Shown here piece by piece: positions 23,363-35,828 of a DNA stretch of 64,000 nucleotides. Source of the stretch: Phyllostachys edulis (Eukaryota; Streptophyta; Magnoliopsida; Poales; Poaceae). Position 1 is the first letter of the stretch, and every line of letters begins with the position of its first letter. The position numbers and the translations under genes are program-made. The notes below the pieces were generated by a model that was given only the letters and a program-made list of their open reading frames with translations, did no database searches and was not told where the DNA came from. The stretch spans positions 98,420,284-98,484,283 of the forward strand of contig CM070562.1 of NCBI GenBank assembly GCA_036346405.1. Reading direction: 5' to 3'.

Positions 23363-24740
23363 CAGAGGCGAATCCATGGGAGGTTTCATTAGGCTGAAGC
23401 TCACCCTCTGGCGGCCGGAGCCCCCCTCCCCCCTCCGGTGGCTTGGTCGGCTGGTCCCACCTTGAACCTTCATCCTTCGACCTCTAGCTCCCGGCTGCGC
23501 AAAACAAACAAGAAGAAGAAAAGCAGTCAAGCACAAGCAGAGCAACGGAAGTGGAACAAAAGAGTGTGGGCCTTGCCCTTGCCAAAGCCCAGGCCCAGCT
23601 CACAGTCTCACATCCACCGGTCGGTCCACACGGGCACACAGCAATCCCTAATCGGCCAATCCCCCATTCCACATTCAATCGAGCGAGGCATACTTGAGGC
23701 TGGGCGAGCCACCAGATCCTGTGCGCCACCGCCGCCGTGAGCTGGATCGCCAGAGCCGGAGGAGGCCGAGGAGGAGGGCTGTCGGGCGTCAGCGTCGGGT
23801 TGAGCTGAGGAGGCAGGGAGTGAGGGAGGAGGGAGGGATGGAGGCCGAGGCAGAGACCAAGGCCGAGGCAGGAGCGGCAGCAAGAAGCGCAGCTGGGTGG
23901 CCGGGTGAAATTTGTCGGACAAGTGAGGCGGAGGCGGATCTGAAATTTGGGAGGAATGGGCGTCGGGACCGAGGCAAGGAGCCAAGTGGCAGCATGTGAG
24001 TCACAAAGTGGGCAATGGGTGGCTGTGGCTGTAGGGAGAGGAGCGGGGCCGGAGGCGGATCTGCCCGCTGTCGGTCGGGCGCTGCCGAGGCAAGGTGAGT
24101 CAAGTGTGCCAAAGTGGGGGAGGAACGATTTGGGGGATTCAGAGGAGGCCGGGGACGAAGCGCTAAGAAAATGAGACCGAACTGAAGGAGAAGTTTGATA
24201 TAGCGAAGTGCTGAGAAAGTGAGGACCGAAGGACCTGTGCTGGTAATAGGTAAAATACACTTGCTGCCCAATTTTTAATTTGTTAGTAAGTTTGATATAG
24301 TATTAGTATGGTATATACTCAATTAGTCATTAATTTATAGGTTTGCAATAATGGAGAAACGAACTTTGCGTAATTATTTCGCAAAATGAATTTGCCTCAT
24401 GAAAGTCGTGATTCAAGCTCGCGTCTTAGTGGTATGGTTCTTTTATTTTGAATATTCATGATCATTTAAGTATAATTTGCTATTGTATCGCTAATTCTTC
24501 TAATTTTGATGTACATGTTGTTACTTGCTGGAATCATATTTACATGTTTTGGAGGATGCATTTTCCATTAGCGAGGTACTTTTATTGTATTTCTATTTTT
24601 TGTTGTGCTTTTATTCATGTATGAAACTATAAGTTTGATTGCACAAAAATACAAGACTATATTTGTTACAAATTAGTTTAGTCATTTGAGGCTTTGAGCG
24701 GTTGAGTCCACCCTCGTTTTTCATCCTGGATTCGCCACTG
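23363..24740. mobile_element. Tip100-type hAT element 2 with 8 bp TSD
   Basis: The left end is CAGAGGCGAATCC and the right end, inverted, CAGTGGCGAATCC. The flanks are ATATCTGG (23355-23362) and ATATCTAG (24741-24748), an 8 bp target duplication with one mismatch, as expected for hAT. The interior is GC-rich on the left and A/T-rich on the right. At about 24351 a short frame starts MEKRTLRNYFAK and stops; it resembles the start of Tip100-like transposases (KRKTLDSFF-type), but nothing follows. Confidence 0.75.
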
Positions 24741-24797
24741 ATATCTAGTGCATACAGGTGCTTTAATGGACATATGCACATACGCGATCTGACTCTT

Positions 24798-24928
24798 CGA
24801 TTCATAAATCTACGGCCGAGATCAACGATGCAATCCCACCTCCCACTTAAATACATGGGTTTTCGCAAAAATGCATTTAAGTGGGAGGTAGGATTGTATC
24901 GTTGATCTCGATCATAGATTAATAATCG
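24798..24928. repeat. Long foldback (54-55 bp arms, 22 nt loop)
   Basis: The arm 24798-24852 pairs with 24875-24928. The inner ~35 bp (GAGATCAACGATGCAATCCC, ACCTCCCACTTAAAT) pair with only two mismatches; the outer part is looser. It lies 58 bp outside hAT element 2. It could be a miniature DNA transposon or a source of a hairpin RNA. Confidence 0.85.
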
Positions 24929-25009
24929 ATCGATCGAGATCGGCAGATATATCCACCAAAACCCCTATATGCACCGGATATGTTCCCTGTAAGGGGAATC
25001 TGTCCCTTG

Positions 25010-26300
25010 CTACATCGTATCATCGATAGTGATTGAGATCTGAGAAACGGAAGGACTTCATATAAACCTCGAATGTAAGACCAAGGATGAACCGCGCTCT
25101 CATCATGATTTTAGCATCCTCTCCGAGTCTATCGGTGGTTCGGTACTCCATCGCCGTCCGTTGGGCCCGCGGCATTGCTAGCGTACACGGTCGTGTTAGC
25201 GGTAGTGCCATACTGTCATGCACTCGTCGGGGTCTACCACAACTCACGGAACCAGGCTAGGTGCTAGGTGTGCTGAAAGGAGACGAATTGAAGTCCACCG
25301 AGACCCAGGTGCGCCGAAAGGGGGCCGGAATTGACTTCGCGAGGATGCATTATGTCTCTTTGACATGGACATGTCATTTATCATTCACGAACAGTAGAAA
25401 TAGCGGGCTGATTGGCTTGTACAGTAGGACACAAAATTGAAGTAATATTTAGTGGAATTGAACCATACTTGTTCTTATGAGGTAGAGTAGTACCAAGTCT
25501 ATCAAATAGGGGCAATCGTGCTCCAATTTTATTATTTTTTATTTAAAATTTGTGTCTACTTGATATGCGTCCTGGACAAATACTGCGAAACGGGAGGGAG
25601 TAATATGTAAAAGCTCAACGTAAATGCCTCATGAGCCATGTAAATGTCATCTATCAGCGGGGATGATTGGCGTCTACAGTAGTTCGTAAATGCTCCATTT
25701 ATTTGGTGGGACTTGGGAGAGGGAGTTAGGCATAAATCAGAACCTCTGGCGAGTCTAGCACATGTCCTAGCGTGTATTGTCGACCTGTTAGGTAAAGAAG
25801 GCGCTTCTCCTAGTTAAGCAATAAAATCTCCCCTTTTTCGTCGAAAAAAAACCCTGACCACAGTTGGACTCGCACTTCTATTGTATTTCACCTCATGGTC
25901 TCGCTAAATCAATAGCCGCCGGCTCCGTGACCCGCGCCGTCCCGGCGAGGAGGCCGGCGCGCGGAGGTTCGGGCGTAGGGCGCGCGCGCAAGTTGCCGTG
26001 CGCCCGTGCGGGGTGCGCGCGCTGGCGCAGAGCCCACGGCGTGACGCGCGCGGGCCACGGGATTTTTGACGCACGGACGTGGCCCGCGCCAGCCGCGGCC
26101 GCGGGAGGCGGGCAGCATTCGCGTGGCGTGGAATTTTGACGTGGGAGTTGGGAGATGGGCTTGTTACCCCGGCTGCGGTAGCCTGGGACACGGGGCCTTG
26201 CTAGGCTTTTGATGCCCATATAGTTTTTTCTATTGGGTCACGAAGTGCAGTGGCCGGAAGTTGCTAGAGGCTGGTGCTACCAATCAGGCCCAAGTAGTTT
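25010..26300. repeat. Distal copy of the diverged segmental duplication
   Basis: Colinear with 22030-23340 through the shared blocks listed there. The very GC-rich part (25915-26140) is open in several frames on both strands only because stop codons are A/T-rich; I do not call a gene. Confidence 0.4.
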
Positions 26301-26452
26301 TCAGCAACAACTTCAACAAATAACTCCATTTTCCATAGCGCTATACTCCGTTCTTTATGTTCGCCCACGCGCGCGTGAAAGACGCAAGCGTAGCAAAGTA
26401 CTCGGTTCACGGATGTCTTTCAGGTTCGTTGTTGTACTTGCCTACTTATAGG

Positions 26453-27366
26453 TAGGGGTGAAAACGGTTCGAATAGTTTCCGACTGACCCAGATCATTTT
26501 CGAATACACATGCTATCGGCTCAACTATTCATAGGATAATGTCATCATTTTCGAATACACATGCTATCGGCTCAACTATTCATAGGATAATGTCGGATCG
26601 GAAACGAATACGAATACGACTTTGAATATCCGGAGATGCATAGGTCCGGATATCTGAAGATACTGTTTGAGGCTACATGTATATTGTCTTCCAAAAATCC
26701 TAAATTTCTCATTCGAAATCCAAATTGGGCAAATGAATAGGCTAAATTGTAGCTCTCAATGAGATCTACAACTTTGTAGTTGTGAATATTTTCATTTGAG
26801 TCCATTTAATGTCCCAAATATATGTCCAAATGTTTGAATAGTATTTTCAACACCCGATATTTCTCTGGATTTTGCCCAAACAGGCTTCTTTTATCGTTCT
26901 TCTTTCTTGGGAGTCTCAAAACATAATCATTATGCATATAAATAAACAAATATTAATAAAACATTATTTTATAATGAATTATGCAATGTTTATGAGGTAG
27001 ACAAATATATATCAAGTAAGTAAAAGTGGTAAATAAAGCATATAAGGGAGAGCATATTGAGTTATTTTACATTAAAAACATGTTATGGAGTGGATGTAAA
27101 CATGTACATATATACTGAATTGATGAATATTTTGATCGTATAAACTAATTCTTTGTTTCAGTTACCGCAATGCGAACAATTTAAGGAGTTTTCATGTTCC
27201 GTGAAATATTCGTGCCCGTATTCGTTTCGATTCATATTCGCTCCATATTTGTATTCGATATTATTCGTATCCGAGATATTCGTATTTGTAATCGCATCTG
27301 GAAAAAAAATAAAAACAAATATGGCAGAGTCATTATCCGTCCGTATTCGATCCGTTTTTACCCCTA
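26453..27366. mobile_element. 914 bp hAT-like non-autonomous element
   Basis: The termini TAGGGGTGAAAACGG (left) and, inverted, TAGGGGTAAAAACGG (right) match at 14 of 15 positions. The subterminal regions are rich in cgaatac/gtattcg motifs, as in many hAT-type miniature elements. The flanks ctta-tagg and cttgtact agree at 5 of 8 positions, so the target duplication is decayed. No transposase is present. Confidence 0.7.
26493..26594. repeat. Perfect 51 bp tandem duplication
   Basis: The 51 bp unit beginning ATCATTTTCGAATACACATG occurs at 26493-26543 and again, identical, at 26544-26594, inside the left arm of the hAT-like element. Identity implies a recent duplication. Confidence 0.95.
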
Positions 27367-28500
27367 CTTGTACTTCAGCCGAGGTGTAGTGATAGAGCTA
27401 ATTCATATATTCTTTGACGTTTTGCATTTGCTTATTCCTTTTATGATCATCATGCATGTCATAACTGAGACTGTACTAGTCTTCGTAAGGAAGTCACTAT
27501 GTCTAGTCGCCATGCATTTGATCGTCTAGTTGCATGTGACTTATACGCTCAATCTTTTTCATTGTTGTTGTGCTGCTTGCTGTCTGCAGCTCCGTGCTCC
27601 TCCACTCGTAGTTTGTCACCTTGGAACCTATGGTCGCCGTCCGACATGCCACCACGACACCCTGTCCTCGCCAAAGCCAGAGGGAGAAGGAAGGGACTTG
27701 GAGAGGGAGGGAGGGAGGATCTGATGCCTCCAGAGTCAGGGCGCCGTTGCAGCAACGGGAAGCATAGCCGGAGGGCTGTGGTCTGTGGGGATGGCGGCGA
27801 TTGTTTTCTGGATTGGAGGTGTGGCCTGTGAGAACATGTGTGGGGAAGAGACTAAGGGATAGTGGGGCTAGCTGTTGTCTGATGGGACTCTGTAGTAAAA
27901 GCTGTTACCTGTTGGAACTTGGAAGTGAAAGATCGGACGTCTGCCTGAGTTAAAATCGGATAGTCTTCGGACCAAACACTCCCACTCTCCCAAGTGAATG
28001 CGCGGAGCAGTAGACAGGACACAGGTAATGTTGTACGTCTCATTGTATTGTCGTCTGGACGCAGGTCGATCGCAATAGTTTCTACAGAATACATGCACAA
28101 TTTCCCGTGAAATAGCACCACAGGAACGGAGTGCACATGCAGTCAAAACATACCAAAAAAGTTCCTAGCAGAACAAGAAGATAAATGGGTCTAGCCGCAC
28201 CGGACATATAATACTTGCACCATGGCGGCTGGCGCGATCGCATCCGAACAAAGCAAAGGCAAGCAGAGCACAGCTGCCCAGAAAATACCAAGAGCGAACT
28301 AGTTTGCACTGATAGGACAGGTGCAGAGGCCGTTCAACTCATACGAGTCACAGCATCATCGATCTGAAGGTTCACATCATCACTCCTCTGGAGTTAACGG
28401 GCCATACAACTCACTGGAATCTTAACATATGATCTGCGCCCTACCCCCGACACAAGCTTCTGTACATTTCTTTATATACACATACAGCAGGATACAAGAT
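27367..28500. other. Spacer and WD40-gene 3' flank
   Basis: 27540-27840 is GC-rich without a recognisable product. The part nearest 28604, at least 28440-28603, should be the 3' UTR of the WD40 gene; the exact poly(A) site is not evident. Confidence 0.45.
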
Positions 28501-28603
28501 TTATTAATTGAATTATCAGGTCAACTTAAAATTCTGATTTTGAGGATACCTAATTTATGCTGACAAGATGCACAGCAGGCCCAACACCTGCTTCGCTTTC
28601 GCT

Positions 28604-31600
28604 TCAAAACAGCGAGTCAAGATACGAGTAGTTATACAGACGGCCAAACTGGAGGAGGCTGCCATACGTTCTATCCCACACCCCAACAAAAAGCGTGTCG
28701 GTGTCCGGGCTGAGGGACATACCGGATATCTCGCCAAAGAAGTCCAGCTCTTGCCTTTTGTTGTAATCACTCCCGACGTCGAAGATGTGGACAAAGTCTG
28801 CTGGTTCCGCCATCGACATGAACTGCCCATCTGACGAGAAGCGGATTGATCTAATGGCTCCAAGGTTACCCCTCAATACATGGACGGATTTTGAGAGATT
28901 CCTTGCGTCCCAAATTCGGCATGTCTTGTCTTGGTTGCCAGTAGCAAATGTTCGGCCATCGGGGCTCCATGCTGATGCAAATGAGTAGTCCCAATGGCCT
29001 TTCATGGAATGAACAGTCTGCATCCAGAAACAAAATAGTGTACCCACTTAATCACACATCAAAGCACTTCAATGTGAAATATTGATCAGAGCTTGGTTAA
29101 CATCTATATGATGTTTTAGATGCATTGTTTTCCCCCTACATGGCTGGGTTTGCATGTGCTGGTATACCTTTCCTGAATTGGCATCAATAAGTAAACCATT
29201 AGGATCGTCCCCCACAATAACAACAAGCTTTCTGTCAGGACTCAGTGATGTATGCTGCATGAACAAAATAACAATACTTAGTAAGGCCAGAGTACAGCAA
29301 TAAAAACATTTGAAGCATTCCATTGATTCTGATGCGTATATATCATGTGCACACTGATGCTGGATCCATCTACTATCAGTACTATGTCGAAAAGGCAGTG
29401 ATGGGAAAAAGAAAAGAAAAGGGTTCTATAGTTGGCACATGCGAGATGATCATGTAGGGTTCCAATTGCAAAATACACAACACCAACTTTTCTTTATCCA
29501 CCGTACTCAGAAGACTGAAGTACAGAACCGCACAATGTCATCAGCTATGGCAATATAAATGTTAAACACTCCATTTTGCTCTTTAATTCCATATACATTA
29601 ACATTAGTACCCTAATATTACTAGGTTTGCCAACAGCAAGGTACCTAACATGACATAATAAGATGATTGTAAAGAAGCATATCGAGATGAACGAGGAAAC
29701 AAGACTATAACCATGTGTACCAAAAAGGAAAAAAAAAAACAATGCATCTCTAGTACAAACTGCAAATGATATGTTCCAGGTTTCCAAAACCATAACACAA
29801 GAAAAAAAAAGAAACAGGAATAACCAAAGGGACTTACGTTCACTGGCCAGTCAAACTGAAAATGCTTGCAGAGCTGGAATCTCTCCATGTCATAGTCTCT
29901 TACACCAGAGTCATTATTCGATGCCATGAAGTGAACAGCACCACTGGGTAAAAAACCAGAACTGACATGAACATATGTACAACAAGTTTGCATCTTTAAT
30001 AACAGGGATAGGACGTTACCTAGAAGTATTGAATATCTCAACTGCATTAGTAATAGCATTATCATCATATGTTGTTCGGCAGCAAAAGCTTATTCCTTCT
30101 CGATCAAGGTGCTGCATTTCACATCAACAAAGGAATAAAAAATCAACAAAAGATCAGTATTGAGAGTTCATGAACAGATTAAGCATGTGAGCACATGCAC
30201 AACAACACACATCAGTTAGTTATTTACTTATTTTTCAGAAAAAATGCATAACATTGGTCAGTTTGTTCAAGTAGAGCAAAACCAGTGATTATGTTAGTCT
30301 ACCATGCGCATCTCACCATAACATTCTCAATTTCATAAGAGATAATTCAAGTGGTTAGAATCGATAGCGCACTAGGAGCTAGGTGAGCATCCAGTAAAAG
30401 AACGATATTGTTGCATGCAAACATCACAAATAGTGGAAACTTGTCAATTGTCATATAGCTGGAACAGTATGCCAATAGATAACACAGCTGTGGGTTGGAT
30501 TCAAAAGGATTTGAATCAATCTGGATAACTTACCTTGCAGATTAGCTCTCCTTGAAATCCGCCAGCTACCAGCAAATTATCCTTGACCGCCAAGGTACTA
30601 ACTTGAGTCTGAGAAAAACCCTCTAATAAACTTCCTGGGTGCTTCTGTCATAAGATATCCATAAACTTTAATAGAAGAAGAATAACTAGAGAAGCTGCAA
30701 AGGAAGGGGAAATTGAGACAGAAAAGAAATTAGAATAATTTATCACACCTCCCTTGGTGCCACATGTCCTTGAACATTCATAAGTTCAGTATCCACACCG
30801 CTCAATGCCGACCAGTGAAGAACTGAGTAATGTGACATTAGGTAGACGTCATGCTTGGATGTAGCCCATACTAAATTTCTCAGCTGCAGGCACAGTTCGG
30901 GTCAATTTTTTCACTATCTTCACATTTGCAGATCAAAATCATATAAAAGAGAGGAGGAACATAAATTAAATTTTGAGATCGACTGCAATTGATTAGCTCA
31001 AAACACAGCAACATCATAGTTTACTGATTGACAAGACATTATTGGCAGAACCACATAATCAGGACCTGCAGAGATCCCTGAACATGTTGAACAGTTACAA
31101 TAAAATTCCTCCAAACAGGCAATACAAACTTAAATTAGTCCCAAAGATACAAGAACCAACATCAATCCTTATTTTCAGACAAGAGACTAAGCAGGAATAC
31201 CTTGCTCTTTTTTTAACATAGGAATAGATTTCACCATTCATGCAAAGTTTAAGCAAATAATTACATGTTTCAAAACATTTAATTCAACTTAACTTATTAC
31301 AAATCCAAAAGGCTAATACCGCTAAAAGCATTGATGCAAAATTTTCTTCAAATTATCGGTAAGAATTTGCAATCAGCATGACATAGTAACTGAAATAGAC
31401 AAACTCAACCAAATATGGAGTTATGCTTAGCAATTTCAAAACCAAATTAATTCTTTGATTTTAATATTCAAGGAAATGGTACAGCAAAAACTATGAAGAT
31501 GAAAGATCAAGATGAAAGTTGACTGATAAAGTAACATAATAAGTCGAAGCTGGTTCGGTTAATGAAATGTAGAAACATAATCTTATGAGGGAACACCTAG

Positions 31601-32941
31601 AAACTTGATACCACCTACCAAAAAGATATCTAAACAATTAATCTGATAATTATCCGACAGCATATAATCATGATGGGGGGAAAGGAAGGCAGAATGAACC
31701 CACCTGAAAATGTAGGATAGTCGATTTTACTGATCTAGTGTTTTGTCTGAATTCATAATACACTCCACCTTTCTCAGTTGGTTTGCATTCCTGTTTTAAG
31801 ACAAGTGTCAACTGTTAGCCACATGCAGACCGAAAATTTTGCATGAGCTGAACTCACCTTTGCTGCTGCTTCTCCAGAATTAGGCATATTCTCATAATTC
31901 TTGTACTGCTCTAATCTGGTCTGTCTGTATTTTTCACGTGTGATAGCTAGCTTCCCCCATGGTATTCCTTGAATGTCCTTTCCTTTTCTTGCATCTGCTG
32001 ACGAAGTATCTGGGATCTTATCATTCTAAACAAAGGAAAAACAACCATTTAGAGCATTGCAGCGTGGTTTATGTAGTTAAAAAAATGATCAAGTTGACAC
32101 TCAGAAAGAAAACCATATTTATAGAAACTCTTGTATTGGTAAAGTTCAAGACTGGTTTATAAATTAAAAACTGCGCAAGGGAAATAACCGCTTTCTATAT
32201 CCTATATCCAGAATTAAAACAAATTGACAGTGATTTAGAAATGGGAGACAAAATAGACGAAACAATGGAAGCATTTACATAGCATAGCAGGTAGAAATCA
32301 TGGGAAGAGAGGCACAATCTTGCAAAACATAGTTGTGTACATAGTACCAAAAGATTGGGATGACGAATGGTAGAAGACAAAGGACATTGTGCAATTATGT
32401 AAGCGGACAAGCTTCACGGATTCAGACAACCCTCTAAACAAGAGACAACTGTATCAGGCTCCAAGGTCTCAACAACCAACACAAGATGCATTAGCATTAT
32501 TGTCGTTTCGTGGATTCAGTTAACCCTCTAAATAAGAGAATGCATAATCAATGCCCTATCAAGCCATTTATAGGGTCCTATAACTGACTGAATGTCTACA
32601 CACTTAGTATCTAGTATACCATCACAAGTAGCATGTGGGCTAAGTAACCGAAACATATCAGCAGCATACAAGTGTCCTACATTTGTAGTTCTAGTTATCA
32701 GTGGAATGATGATCTAGTAAGCCGACAAGAACTGCATTTAAAAACAATGTTGCCTAGATTTTATTCCAATGCAGTGAGCAATACAAGATAACGGACATAC
32801 CGACTGGCCGTACTCTTCATCCTCCGAATCGGAGTCCCTAACTCCGCGCTCTTGGTGCTCGTCGCCCATGTCATCAGCAGGCTCGTCCATGTCATAATCA
32901 TCCTCCATGTCTTCGACGTGGTCTTCGTGATAATTGGACAT
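28604..32941 (-). CDS. WD40-repeat protein (C2A9.03-like), nine coding exons
   Basis: Coding exons, 5' to 3': 32941-32801, 32025-31858, 31790-31704, 30883-30749, 30644-30534, 30111-30020, 29943-29838, 29254-29168, 29017-28604. All introns are GT-AG and the frame is kept throughout, giving 446 residues. Residues 1-47 are strongly acidic (MSNYHEDHVEDMEDDYDMDE). Then follow a conserved PWGKLAITREKYRQTRLEQY segment and a beta-propeller. The clearest repeat is at about residues 316-346 (GHWDYSFASAWSPDG ... CRIWD), and the protein ends LYNYSYLDSLF. It resembles the plant proteins usually annotated as uncharacterized WD repeat-containing protein C2A9.03-like, after the fission yeast homologue. Such propellers act as scaffolds; the partner is unknown. 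The start is the first ATG of the exon; an in-frame upstream codon at 32962 is TTG. No defect is visible. Confidence 0.93.
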
Positions 32942-33690
32942 GGATCCTCTCCTAAGAGACAAGAGTCCCTAGCCTGCAAACAGAACATCATCACCGTCAG
33001 CAACCACGCCCTCACTGAGACCAATTGCGCATCAAGCAAGCAAACAAGCGCCTCTAGAACTCCCCACACCAATCCACTAACAGCAGTTGCCAATCACAAC
33101 AACAAATACTAGAGGCTCTTCGAAGTTTCTATTAGCAACTAGGCAGCTTCTAGCATCACATACCGTTTGCCTGTTCTAAGTTCTAAGCACTTGCGGATTA
33201 AGCAAACACGAAGAGAAAATCCGCACCAAATGGAACCAAGTCAACACAGGGTAGAATTCCCAAGCATATCAACGAGGGAAAAATAATCACACCGAGTCAA
33301 CAGTCACATCATTAGCAGCAGACTAATCATTCCCAGAACCAAAAATCCCCCCGCCCCCTAAATCCAGAAAACAAACGCGCTTTTTCCTCATATCAGGCTC
33401 ACACACCACCAATTCCCCCACGCCCCCCGCTCCAAACCCTAGACCCCGCCGCCTCAAACCGCCCACCGCCCAGATCTACCCTAATTCAAACAGATCACCG
33501 TTTCCCACCACGAAAACCCCAAAAAAATCACCCAAAAAATCCAAAAAAAAAACGCAGAAACGGAGGACTGGACGCACCTGGCCCGATCAAGCGGTGAGCG
33601 AATCGGCCGCCGGGGAGAGCGGAGAGGGAAGCCTGCGCCTGAGACGACGCCGCCCGAGCCGAACCGAGACGGAATCCCCAGTAATATAAG
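32942..33690 (-). other. 5' UTR, leader intron and core promoter of the WD40 gene
   Basis: The leader exon ends at 33578 with donor CCAG|GTGCGTCC. A 604 bp intron (33577-32974) ends at TTTGCAG|GCTAGG, and 32 nt of leader precede the ATG at 32941. A weak TATA-like stretch (CTTATATTACTGG on the minus strand, about 33678-33690) suggests initiation near 33655. A leader intron often raises expression in plants; that it does so here is inference. Confidence 0.65.
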
Positions 33691-34204
33691 AGAATGGGAG
33701 CCGCTTCCTTTTCCTCACTTCCTAACAGCACGAATTAATTAACAATATTTTTTCAGTTTATTCTCCCTCTCACTGCTTTTTATTTCTAATTTCCGTCTCG
33801 TTTTCGGAATTATTTTACCGAATTTTGTTCTGTCCCCAAAACAATTTTATTTTTCGTTGCTGTTCCTGTGTTCGTCACAGTGGGTTAGACGGGGCAGGCC
33901 GTCTCCTACTCCAAGGGAGGGATAGAGGCTTAGAGCCGGGAAGAGGTGGTGGATAATATAGTGCGAAGCGGCAGGTGGTGGGAATTGACGGGTTTGCCCC
34001 TGTGAGGGTGGAGTACGTGATATAGGTGAAAATGGGGCGGACCAGTTGTCATTTTTTTAACTCGTTCGTATTCGTATTTGAAACAAAATATGGGAATATG
34101 TTATGTATATATAGGAAGAGTAATATTCACTCCGCATTCCTATTTGATTGATATACGAAAGATGTGCGGTAAATTAGCAAAGTGGATAAACAATAAAGGA
34201 ATAA

Positions 34205-34347
34205 TTTAGGATTTGTCACTCTATTCATTGGTGTTTCAGGATTTGTCACTCTATTATCTCACTGACATGTAGCCTATGAATCCACACGTCGGTGAGACAT
34301 CGGGTGATAAATCCCAAAGTGGCAATGAATGGAGAAGCAAATCCTTA
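34205..34347. mobile_element. Small inverted-repeat element (MITE-like)
   Basis: The left end TTTAGGATTTGTCACTCTAT and the right end, inverted, AAGGATTTGCTTCTCCATTC pair, and internal CTCACTGACATGT pairs with ACACGTCGGTGAG, so most of the ~143 bp can fold. AGGATTTGTCACTCTATT also occurs twice on the left. It lies in the spacer between the WD40 promoter and the Tat LTR; 33700-34200 shows nothing else. Confidence 0.55.
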
Positions 34348-34426
34348 ACCCCCCACCTATATTAAAAATTAAGAGAAAATCCATAAACACCTCCATAAGT
34401 CAGCTATTCTTTTCAATTTATCCTAT

Positions 34427-35240
34427 TGTCGATGTTTTAATAACGAACTTATGAAATAAATACTAAAAGGGGTCTCCTTGCTTGAGACTACACATGAAAT
34501 TTTAGACAAGTTCGGGTCTTCTCCTGAGAAAATAACAACTATAATCTCGTGTTCTTGTATTGATTGTGTTTACAACTAGAGAAAAGTCACCGAAGGCTAA
34601 GACTAATAACTCCTATCTGTTCTGCTATTCGTGTCTTATTTTCTGTCCATCGACATTATCTCTTATATAGCGTCTGAGTGTGAGGCAGTTGTCTATGTCA
34701 AGAGGCGCTCCAACGGTTGATGAATTGCGCACGTTGATGGCAACTATTGTCAGAGAGACAACACCCCATGTTCGCCTTGCGGTTATACCTGAGACAGATA
34801 TTAATACACGCAATTATATCAGATAATAATGACACATATTAGCTACTATGTGTAATTAGACACAGTGTATGAGATCCCTAGTCGATTAGGTCAACATGTC
34901 TATGGTTCTTATCCACCATTGGGTGGTCGTGAATGACCTTGTCATAGTAAAGCTTACGATCATAAGGTGATCGTAATGGAACTTACAATCATAAAGTGAT
35001 CATAATAGGACTTACGATCAATATGTGGTCTTAGAAGAACTTACGACTATGAAGTGATAGTAAGATGGCTTACGACCATATAGGGTGGTCGTAGAATAGC
35101 TTACGACTATTATGTGTTTATAATCTCCCTCACTGTTGATACTGAGGAGTACCCTTGAAGGTTGTATAAAGACATTATCATCTATAATGAATATTATATC
35201 TAAATAATTTAATTAATTGAGGATTATTATATTCTCGTCA
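34427..35240 (-). repeat. 3' LTR of the Tat-type element (814 bp)
   Basis: On the minus strand it runs from TGACGAGAATATAATAAT to …AACATCGACA. It is homologous along its length to the solo LTR at 38100-38891. It has a minus-strand TATA box (CTATATAAGA, 34661-34670) and a run of GGTCGTA/TACGACC half-sites at 34920-35110. The flanking 5-mers are not a duplication, because the inner flank is the element's own sequence. Confidence 0.8.
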
Positions 35241-35256
35241 TCTAGCCCCCTAACTT
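35241..35256 (-). other. Polypurine tract of the Tat-type element
   Basis: On the minus strand AAGTTAGGGGGCTAGA sits immediately 5' of the 3' LTR, the position of a plus-strand primer. This fixes the element's direction. Confidence 0.6.
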
Positions 35257-35514
35257 CAAGTGAAAATCACTTACTTAGAAAAGAGGTCGTAGGATCATGG
35301 TCGAAGATTAAGTGTCTACGATTTGTTTTTTCTTTTGACCAGGAATTGACTTGGTCAAGAAAGGTATTTTTACTCTAGTTGTAAAAATAAAACTACTTTT
35401 TTCATACAGAATAAAGAATACCAACCGTCTCTTACAATTTCTGTCCGTTGGGAGTGGTTCTCGAAGAGATTTGTAACTGTTTGGATCCCACGATCTTTTA
35501 CTCAGATCGGCGGC

Positions 35515-35522
35515 TATAAATA
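35515..35522 (+). promoter_or_regulatory. TATA box of the antisense gene, interrupted by insertion
   Basis: GGCTATAAATAG on the plus strand points towards the antisense gene. The chromovirus inserted directly after it, and the duplicated 5 bp (AATAG, 35519-35523) are the end of the box itself. Before that insertion the ATG now at 47557 would have been about 195 nt downstream. Confidence 0.6.
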
Positions 35523-35828
35523 GTGTAACATCCCGTTTTCAGGCATTTTTGAAAATTTTCAAAACAAAAATAACTATTTGGTTTTGTTGAAGTTCTAAAG
35601 GTTAACTTGAGATTTTGGAATTAAAAGTGATTTAATTGACTAAATCGAACTTCAACTAATCCAAAAGTTTTGTTTATTTTGAGTTTGTTGGAGTTCTTTG
35701 GTGTTGATTCCCTTTCTCTGTCTGTTCCGTTTTCCCCTCAGCCCAGCATTTTCTTATCCAGACCCCCCCTCTCATTTGGACCTTCCCCTCTGTCCTGACT
35801 TCCCTCTCGTTTGGACCTCCCTCTCAGT

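Noticed and set aside
23484..24271. Pro-rich frames of 160-258 codons on the minus strand
   Set aside because: They fall inside hAT element 2 and look like low-complexity GC-rich sequence; no domain or splice structure is visible.
25893..26219. Several open frames on both strands
   Set aside because: The stretch is extremely GC-rich, so stop codons are rare by composition; codon pattern and similarity give no support.
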